The position numbers were made by a program, and so were the translations under genes. This document shows positions 55,501-64,000 of a stretch of 64,000 nt of DNA, in pieces. The notes beneath the pieces are model-generated. The model was not told the DNA's origin. It was given only the letters and a program-made list of their open reading frames with translations, and did not search any database. The stretch comes from Xanthostigma xanthostigma (lineage: Eukaryota; Arthropoda; Insecta; Raphidioptera; Raphidiidae), in assembly GCA_963575645.1 (NCBI GenBank), contig OY754466.1:31714001-31778000 (forward strand), read 5' to 3'. The number at the start of each line of letters is the position of its first letter. Position 1 is the stretch's first letter.

Positions 55501-57630
55501 AGTCCTTATAGGCAAAATTGCTTTATTTCGTGAAGGTAAGTCTATTTACACTATAACATTCAGGTTTGGATCATTCTCTCATAAGAAAATGCAAACTGCA
55601 TATTAACCATTATTTTAACGCAGACAAACAGTTTTTACATGCTTTACGACAATTAGGTGCAAATGAGTCCTCATAGGCAAAATTGCTTTATTTCATGAGG
55701 GTTAGTCTATTTACACTATAACATTTAGGTTTGGATCATTCTCTCATAAGGAAATGCAAACTGCATATTTACTATCATTTTAACGCTTACAAGCAGTTTT
55801 TACATGCTTTATGACAATTAGGGCAAAGGGGTCCTTATAGGCAAAATTGCTTTATTTTACAAAGGTTAGTCTATTTTCACTATAACATTCAGGTTTGGAT
55901 CATTCTCTCATAAGAAAATGCAAACTGCCTATTAACCATTATTTTAACGCATACAAGCAGTTTTTACATGCTTTATGACAATTAGGGGCACATGAGTCCT
56001 TATAGGCAAAATTGCTTTATTTCATGAAGGGTAAGTCTATTTACACTATAACATTCAGGTTTGGATCTTTCTCTCATAAGAAAATGCAAACTGCATATAT
56101 ACCATTATTTAAACGCAGACAAGCAGTTTTTACATGCTTTACGACAATTAGGTGCAAATGAGTCTTTATAGGCAAAATTGCTTTATTTCATGAGGGTAAG
56201 TCTACTTACACTATAACATTTAGGTTTGGATCATTCTCTCATAAGAAAATGCAAACTGCATATTAACCAATATTTTAACGCATACAAACAGTTTTTACAA
56301 GCTTTATGACAATTAGGTGCAAATGAGTCCTTATAGGCAAAATTGCTTAATTTCATGAGGGTTAGTCTATTTACACTATAACATTTAGGTTTGGATCATT
56401 CTTTCATAAGAAAATGCAAACTGCATATTTACTATCATTATAAAGCATACAAGCAGTTTTTACATGCTTTATGACAATTAGGGGCACATGAGTCCTTATA
56501 GGCAAAATTGCTTTATTTCATGAGGGTAAGTCTATTTACACTATAACATTCAGGTTTGGATCATTCTCTCATAAGAAAATGCAAACTGCATATTAACCAT
56601 TATTTTAACGCATACAAGCAGTTTTTACATGCTTTATGACAATTAGGGGTTAATGAGTCCTTATAGGCAAAATTGCTTTATTTCATGAAGGTTAGTCTAT
56701 TTACACTATAACATTTAGGTTTGGATTATTCTCTCATAAGAAAATGTAAACTGCATATTAACCATTATTTTAACGCAGACAAGCAGTTTTTACATGCTTC
56801 ACGACAATTGTGTGTAAATGAGTCCTTATAGGCAAAATTGCTTTATTTTACAAAGGTAAGTCTATTTACACTATATCATTCAGGTTTGGATCATTCTCTC
56901 ATAAGAAAATGCAAACTGCATATTAACCATTATTTTAACGCATTCAAGCAGTTTTTACATGCTTTATGACAATTAGGGGCAAATGAGTCCTTATAGGCAA
57001 AATTGCTTTATTTCATTAAGGGTAAGTCTATTTACACTATAACATTCAGGTCTGGAGCTTTCTCTCATAAGAAAATGCAAACTGCATATTAGCCATTATT
57101 TAAACGCAGACAAGCAGTTTTTACATGCTTTACGACAATTAGGTGCAAATGAGTCTTTATAGGCAAAATTGCTTTATTTCATGAGGGTAAGTCTATTTAC
57201 ACTATAACATTCAGGTTTGGATCATTCTCTCATAAGAAAATGCAAACTGCATATTAACCATTATTTTAACGCATACAAGCAGTTTTTACAAGTTTTATGA
57301 CAATTAGGTGCAAATGAGTCCTTATAGGCAAAATTGCTTTATTTCATGAGGGTTAGTCTATTTACACTATAACATTTAGGTTTGGATCATTCTTTCATAA
57401 GAAAATGCAAACTGCATATTTACTATCATTTTAACGCATACAAGCAGTTTTTACATGCTTTATGACTATTAGGGGCAAACGAGTCCTTATAGGCAAAATT
57501 GCTTTATTTCATAAAGGTAAGTCTATTTACACTATAACATTCAGGTTTGGATCATTCTCTCGTAAGAAAATGCAAACTGCATATTAACCATTTTTTTAAC
57601 GCTGACAAGCTGTTTTTACATGCTTTACGA
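49540..57630 (+). repeat. Forward monomers between inversion 2 and hexamer block III
   Basis: Forward array corresponding to 38,621-45,884. Up to about 53.87 kb it is collinear with copy 1 at 10,917-10,918 bp offset, sharing rare changes such as taagactattt (42,143 and 53,060) and tctatgtacac (42,312 and 53,229). At 53,879 it departs: a cattaagggtaag and ggtctggatcttt monomer is inserted, then a join of attagccattatttaaacg to gcttcacgacaattgtgtg makes a mosaic monomer. Collinearity returns at gactattagggg, near 54,162. Confidence 0.82.
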
Positions 57631-60600
57631 CAATTAGGTGTAAATGAGTCCTTATAAGCGAAATTGCTTTATTTCACAAAGGTAAGTTTACTTACACTAT
57701 AACATTCAGGTTTGGATCATTCTCTCACAGGAAAATGCAAACTGCATATTAACTATTATTTTAACGCATACAAGCAGTTTTTACATGCTTTATGACAATT
57801 AAGTGCAAATGAGTCCTTATAGGCAAAATTGCTTTTTTTCATGAGGGTAAGTCTATTTACACTATAACATTCAGGTTTGGATCATTCTCTCATAAGAAAA
57901 TGCAAACTGAATAGTGACTATCATTTTCACGCAGACAAGCAGTTTTTACATGGTTTACGACAATTAGGTGCAAATAAGTCCTTAAAGGCAAAATTGTTTT
58001 ATTTCACAAAGGTAAGTCTACTTTCACTATAACATTCAGGTTTAGATCATTCTCTCATAAGAAAATGCAAACTGCATATTAACCATTATTTTAACGCAGA
58101 GAAGCAGTTTTTACATGCTTCACGACAATTGCGTGCAAATGAGTCCTTATAGGCAAAATTGCTTTATTTTACAAAGGTAAGTCTATTTACACTATCACAT
58201 TCAGGTTTGGATCATTCTCTCATAAGCAAATGCAAACTGCATATTAACCATTATTTTAACGCATACAAGCAGTTTTTACAAGTTTTATGACAATTAGGGG
58301 CAAATGAGTCCTTATAGGCAAAATTGCTTTATTTCATGAGGGTTAGTCTATTTACACTATAACATTTAGGTTTGGATCATTCTTTCATAAGAAAATGCAA
58401 ACTGCATATTTACTATCATTTTAACGCATACAAACAGTTTTTACATGCTTTATGACTATTAGGGGCAAACGAGTCCTTATAGGCAAAATTGCTTTATATC
58501 ATGAAGGTAAGTCTATTTACACAATAACATTCAGGTTTGGATCATTCTCTCGTAAGAAAATGCAAACTGCATATTAACCATTTTTTTAACGCTGACAAGC
58601 AGTTTTTACATGCTTTACGACAATTAGGTGTAAATGAGTCCTTATAAGCGAAATTGCTTTATTTCACAAAGGTAAGTTTACTTACACTATAACATTCAGG
58701 TTTGGATCATTCTCTCACAGGAAAATGCAAACTGCATATTAACTATTATTTTAACGCATACAAGCAGTTTTTACATGCTTTATGACAATTAAGTGCAAAT
58801 GAGTCCTTATAGGCAAAATTGCTTTTTTTCATGAGGGTAAGTCTATTTACACTATAACATTCAGGTTTGGATCATTCTCTCATAAGAAAATGCAAACTGA
58901 ATAGTGACTATCATTTTCACGCAGACAAGCAGTTTTTACATGGTTTACGACAATTAGGTGCAAATAAGTCCTTAAAGGCAAAATTGTTTTATTTCACAAA
59001 GGTAAGTCTACTTTCACTATAACATTCAGGTTTAGATCATTCTCTCATAAGAAAATGCAAACTGCATATTAACCATTATTTTAACGCAGAGAAGCAGTTT
59101 TTACATGCTTCACGACAATTGCGTGCAAATGAGTCCTTATAGGCAAAATTGCTTTATTTTACAAAGGTAAGTCTATTTACACTATAACATTCAGGTTTGG
59201 ATCATTCTCTCATAAGCAAATGCAAACTGCATATTAACCATTATTTTAACGCATACAAGCAGTTTTTACAAGTTTTATGACAATTAGGGGCAAATGAGTC
59301 CTTATAGGCAAAATTGCTTTATTTCATGAGGGTTAGTCTATTTACACTATAACATTTAGGTTTGGATCATTCTTTCATAAGAAAATGCAAACTGCATATT
59401 TACTATCATTTTAACGCATACAAACAGTTTTTACATGCTTTATGACTATTAGGGGCAAACGAGTCCTTATAGGCAAAATTGCTTTATATCATGAAGGTAA
59501 GTCTATTTACACAATAACATTCAGGTTTGGATCATTCTCTCGTAAGAAAATGCAAACTGCATATTAACCATTTTTTTAACGCTGACAAGCAGTTTTTACA
59601 TGCTTTACGACAATTAGGTGTAAATGAGTCCTTATAAGCGAAATTGCTTTATTTCACAAAGGTAAGTTTACTTACACTATAACATTCAGGTTTGGATCAT
59701 TCTCTCACAGGAAAATGCAAACTGCATATTAACTATTATTTTAACGCATACAAGCAGTTTTTACATGCTTTATGACAATTAAGTGCAAATGAGTCCTTAT
59801 AGGCAAAATTGCTTTTTTTCATGAGGGTAAGTTTATTTACACTATAACATTCAGGTTTGGATCATTCTCTCATAAGAAAATGCAAACTGAACAGTGACTA
59901 TCATTTTCACGCAGACAAGCAGTTTTTACATGGTTTACGACAATTAGGTGCAAATAAGTCCTTAAAGGCAAAATTGTTTTATTTCACAAAGGTAAGTCTA
60001 CTTTCACTATAACATTCAGGTTTAGATCATTCTCTCATAAGAAAATGCAAACTGCATATTAACCATTATTTTAACGCAGAGAAGCAGTTTTTACATGCTT
60101 CACGACAATTGCGTGCAAATGAGTCCTTATAGGCAAAATTGCTTTATTTTACAAAGGTAAGTCTATTTACACTATAACATTCAGGTTTGGATCATTCTCT
60201 CATAAGCAAATGCAAACTGCATATTAACCATTATTTTAACGCATACAAGCAGTTTTTACAAGTTTTATGACAATTAGGGGCAAATGAGTCCTTATAGGCA
60301 AAATTGCTTTATTTCATGAGGGTTAGTCTATTTACACTATAACATTTAGGTTTGGATCATTCTTTCATAAGAAAATGCAAACTGCATATTTACTATCATT
60401 TTAACGCATACAAACAGTTTTTACATGCTTTATGACTATTAGGGGCAAACGAGTCCTTATAGGCAAAATTGCTTTATATCATGAAGGTAAGTCTATTTAC
60501 ACAATAACATTCAGGTTTGGATCATTCTCTCGTAAGAAAATGCAAACTGCATATTAACCATTTTTTTAACGCTGACAAGCAGTTTTTACATGCTTTACGA

Positions 60601-61015
60601 CAATTAGGTGTAAATGAGTCCTTATAAGCGAAATTGCTTTATTTCACAAAGGTAAGTTTACTTACACTATAACATTCAGGTTTGGATCATTCTCTCACAG
60701 GAAAATGCAAACTGCATATTAACTATTATTTTAACGCATACAAGCAGTTTTTACATGCTTTATGACAGTTAAGTGCAAATGAGTCCTTATAGGCAAAATT
60801 GCTTTATTTCATGAGGGTAAGTCTATTTACACTATAACATTCAGGTTTGGATCATTCTCTCATAAGAAAATGCAAACTGAATATTGACTATCATTTTCAC
60901 GCAGACAAGCAGTTTTTACATGGTTTACGACAATTAGGTGCAAATAAGTCCTTAAAGGCAAAATTGTTTTATTTCACAAAGGTAAGTCTACTTTCACTAT
61001 AACATTCAGGTTTGG
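57631..61015 (+). repeat. 990-bp hexamer higher-order repeat, block III
   Basis: Marker monomers start at 57,631, 58,621, 59,611 and 60,601, each 990 bp apart, giving three complete units plus about 415 bp of a fourth. Units here share aaactgaatagtgac (aacagtgac in the third), while block II and the last partial unit read aatattgac. Units inside this block are thus closer to one another than to those in block II, as expected from local expansion. It stops where tttggatcat replaces tttagatcat. Confidence 0.9.
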
Positions 61016-61416
61016 ATCATTCTCTCATAAGAAAATGCAAACTGCATATTAACCATTATTTTAACGCAGACAAGCAGTTTTTACATGCTTCACGACAATT
61101 GCGTTCAAATGAGTCCTTATAGGCAAAATTGCTTTATTTTACAAAGGTAAGTCTATTTACACTATAACATTCAGGTTTGGATCATTCTCTCATAAGAAAA
61201 TGCAAACTGCATATTAACCATTATTTTAACGCAGACAAGCAGTTTTTACATGCTTTACGACAATTAGGTGCAAATGAGTCCTTATAGGCGAAATTGCTTT
61301 ATTTCACAAAGGTAAGTTTACTTACACTATTACATTCAGGTTTGGATCATTCTCTCACAAGAAAATGCAAACTGCATATTAACTATTATTTTAACGCATA
61401 CAAGCAGTTTTTACAC

Positions 61417-64000
61417 AAATAAAGCAATTTTGCCTATAAGGACGCATTTGCCCCTAATTTTCATAAAGCATGTAAAAACTGCTTGTATGCGTTAAAATAA
61501 TGGTTAATATGCAGTTTGCATTTTCTTATGAGAGAATGATCCAAACCTGAATGTTATAGTGTAAATAGACTTTCCCTCATGAATTAAAGCAATTTTGCCT
61601 ATAAGGACTTATTTGCACCTAATTGTCATAAAGCATGTAAAAACTGCTTGTAAGCGTTAAAATGATAGTAAATATGCAGTTTGCATTTTCTTATGAGAGA
61701 ATGATCCAAACGTAATTGTTATAGTGTAAATAGACTAACCCTCATGAAATAAAGCAATTTTGCCTATAAGGACTCATTTACACCTAATTGTCGTAAAGCA
61801 TGTAAAAACTGCTTGTCTGCGTTAAAATAATTGTTAATATGCAGTTTGCATTTTCTTATGAGAGAATGATCCAAACCTGAATGTTATAGTCTAAATAGAC
61901 TTACCTTTATGAAATAAAGCAATTTTGCCTATAAAGACTTATTTGCCCCTAATTGTCATAAAGCATGTAAAAACTGCTTGTATGTGTTAAAATAATGGTT
62001 AATATGCAGTTTGCATTTTCTTATGAGAGAATGATCCAAACCTGAATGTTATAGTGAAAATAGACTTACCTTTGTAAAATAAAGCAATTTTGCCTATAAG
62101 GACTCATTATCCCCTAATTGTCATAAAGCATGTAAAAACTGCTTGTATGCGTTAAAATAATGGATAATATGCAGTTTGCATTTTCTTATGAGAGAACGAT
62201 CCAAACCTGAATGTTATAGTGAAAATAGACTAACCTTCATGAAATAAAGCAATTTTGCCTATAAGGACCCATTTGCCCCTAATTGTCATAAAGCATGTAA
62301 AAACTGCTTGTATGCGTTAAAATAATGGTTAATATGCAGTTTGCATTTTCTTATGAGAGAACGATCCAAACCTGAATGTTATAGTGAAAGTAGACTTACC
62401 CTCATGAAATAAAGCAATTTTGCCTATAAGGACTCATTTGCACCTAATTGTCGTAAAGCATGTAAAAACTGCTTGTCAGGGTTAAAATAATGGTTAATAT
62501 GCAGTTTACATTTTCTTATGAGAGAATGATCCAAACCTGAATGTTATAGTGTAAATAGACTTACCTTATGAAATAAAGCAATTTTGCTTATTAAGACTCA
62601 TTTGCTTCTAATTGTCATAAAGCGTGTAAAAACTGCTTGTCAGCGTTAAAAAAATGGTTATTATGCAGTTTGCATTTTCTTATGAGAGAATGATCCAAAC
62701 CTGTTTGTTATAGTGTAAATAGACTTACATTCATGAAATATAGCAATTTTGCCTATAAGGACTCCTTTGCCCCTAATTGTCATAAAGCATGTAAAAACTG
62801 CTTGTATGCGTTAAAATAATGTATAATATGCAGTTTGCATTTTCTTATGAGAGAATGATCCAAACCTGAATGTTATAGTGTAACTAGACTTACCTTTGTA
62901 AAATAAAGCATTTTTGCTTATAAGGACTCATTTGCACGCAATTGTCGTGAAGCATGTAAAAACTGCTTCTCTGCGTTAAAATAATGGTTAATATGCAGTT
63001 TGCATTTTCTTATGAGAGAATGATCCAAACCTGAATGTTATAGTGAAAGTAGACTTACCTTTGTGAAATAAAACAATTTTGCCTTTAAGGACTCATTTGC
63101 ACCTAATTGTCGTAAAGCATGTAAAAACTGCTTGTCAGGGTTAAAATAATGGTTAATATGCATTTTGCATTTTTTTATGAGAGAATGATCCAAACCTGAA
63201 TGTTATAGTCTAAATAGACTTATCTTTATGAAATAAAGCAATTTTGCCTATAAGGACTCATTTGCCCCTAATTGTCATAAAGCATGTAAAAACTGCTTGT
63301 ATGCGTTAAAATAATGGTTAATATGCAGTTTGCATTTTCTTATGAGAGAACGATCCAAACCTGAATGTTATAGTGAAAATAGACTTACCTTCATGAAATA
63401 AAGCAATTTTGCCTATAAGGACTCATTTGCCCCTAATTGTCATAAAGCATGTAAAAACTGCTTGTATGCGTTAAAATAATGTATAATATGCAGTTTGCAT
63501 TTTCTTATGAGAGAACAATCCAAACCTGAATGTTATAGTGAAAATAGACTAACCTTCATGAAATAAAGCAATTTTGCCTATAAGGACCCATTTGCCCCTA
63601 ATTGTCATAAAGCATGTAAAAACTGCTTGTATGCGTTAAAATAATAGTTAATATGCAGTTTGAATTTTCTTGTGAGAGAATGATCCAAACCTGAATGTAA
63701 TAGTGTAAGTAAACTTACCTTTGTGAAATAAAGCAATTTCGCCTATAAGGACTCATTTGCACCTAATTGTCGTAAAGCATGTAAAAACTGCTTGTCTGCG
63801 TTAAAATAATGGTTAATATGCAGTTTGCATTTTCTTATGAGAAAATAATCCAAACCTGAATGTTATAGTGTAAATAGACTAACCTTCATGAAATAAAGCA
63901 ATTTTGCCTATAAGGACTTATTTGCCCCTAATTGTCATAAAGCATGTAAAAACTGCTTGTATGCGTTAAAATAATGGTTAATATGCAGTTTGCATTTTCT
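61417..64000 (-). repeat. Inverted satellite segment 3, open at window end
   Basis: The entry junction is the same as at 37,764 and 48,682 (gcagtttttaca, c, aaataaagc), including the ctaattttcataaag variant. It matches the other inversions until about 61,878, where tagtctaaatag replaces tagtggaaatag. From there minus-strand monomers continue for over 2.1 kb with different content. Some are reverse complements of hexamer members: 62,930-63,095 carries gcttctctgcg followed by aaaacaattttgcctttaag, in the order expected from an inverted hexamer pair. 63,660-63,750 carries cttgtgagag and caatttcgcc. The orientation does not return to plus before 64,000. Confidence 0.92.

Larger units (their letters stand above)
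48682..61416. repeat. Second large HOR, copy 2 (12,735 bp, contains inversion)
   Basis: Same plan as the preceding copy but 1,817 bp (11 monomers) longer. The surplus divides into one extra monomer at about 53.88-54.16 kb, one retained near 54.7-54.9 kb that copy 1 lacks, three at about 56.0-56.5 kb (the catgaagggtaag/atataccatt, gagtcttta and caatatttt types), and one additional 990-bp hexamer between 57.6 and 60.8 kb. All differences are whole monomers or whole hexamers. Confidence 0.88.
1..64000. repeat. 165-bp tandem satellite array filling the window
   Basis: The sequence is a continuous head-to-tail array of one AT-rich monomer. The start word caattagg recurs at 1, 166, 331, 496, 660, 825, 991, 1156 and 1321, giving a 165-bp period with occasional one- to three-base indels; about 388 monomers fit. 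The consensus counts to 53 G+C of 165. Conserved blocks in order are the caattagg start, gtccttataggcaaaattgc, a variable segment around position 45-55, cactataacattcagg, tttggatcattctctcataa, atgcaaactgcat and caagcagtttttacatgctt. Orientation is forward except in three blocks starting at 37,764, 48,682 and 61,417. The array runs off both ends, so its true size is unknown. Stops recur in all six frames of the consensus, so it is not coding. Monomer length near one nucleosome repeat is typical of centromeric satellites; the family was not recognised and location is inference. Confidence 0.98.

Noticed and set aside
1-64000. Possible protein-coding tandem repeat, since 165 bp is exactly 55 codons and keeps frame
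   Set aside because: All three forward frames of the consensus hit stops within the first 30 bases, and all three reverse frames also have stops, recurring in each monomer. Any open frame is a short shadow.
1-64000. CRISPR array
   Set aside because: The whole 165-bp period is conserved with no short repeat plus unique spacer structure, and there are no cas genes.
61417-64000. Simple perfect palindrome centred on the third junction
   Set aside because: Monomer types on the two sides are not mirror-placed, and the junction joins different phases of the monomer (about 155 to 44), so there is no uninterrupted symmetry axis.
1-64000. Assignment to a named plant or animal satellite family
   Set aside because: The monomer did not match any family I can recall with confidence; a database search would be needed.
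1-64000. CENP-B box
   Set aside because: No stretch matching the TTCG...CGGGA pattern was seen in the consensus or common variants.

Overview
The whole 64 kb window is one AT-rich tandem satellite array. By phasing on the recurring start word caattagg, the monomer is 165 bp, so the window holds about 388 monomers. The by-eye consensus is about 32 % GC. No non-satellite sequence was found: no gene, transposon, rRNA or tRNA gene, CRISPR array or unique flank. Every reading frame of the consensus, on both strands, meets a stop within a monomer. A nucleosome-length monomer, long higher-order repeats (HORs) and absence of genes fit a eukaryotic centromeric, pericentromeric or subtelomeric satellite block. 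I do not recognise the family and cannot name the organism.

Layout. (1) 1-6,856: forward monomers in partly scrambled local duplications with 2,311-bp and 990-bp spacings. (2) 6,857-20,050 and 20,051-33,244: two near-identical tandem copies of a 13,194-bp HOR of about 80 monomers. A second, 5,609-bp periodicity (34 monomers) lies inside and across it. (3) 33,318-35,390: a 990-bp six-monomer HOR. (4) 35,391-37,763: forward monomers linking to the next system. (5) 37,764-48,681 and 48,682-61,416: two copies of a second large HOR, 10,918 and 12,735 bp. Each opens with about 857 bp of monomers in inverted orientation, continues in forward orientation and ends in a 990-bp hexamer block. (6) 61,417-64,000: a third inversion that starts with the same junction, does not close within the window and changes monomer content after about 460 bp.

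The parts read as a record of repeated local amplification. Single monomers diverged, groups of 6, 14, 34 and about 80 monomers were amplified as units, and an inversion was captured inside a roughly 11-kb unit and copied with it. Near-identity of the 13.2-kb copies, including private indels, implies recent homogenisation. Each monomer has short dyads able to form small hairpins, and its length suits one nucleosome per repeat. A centromeric role is inference only.
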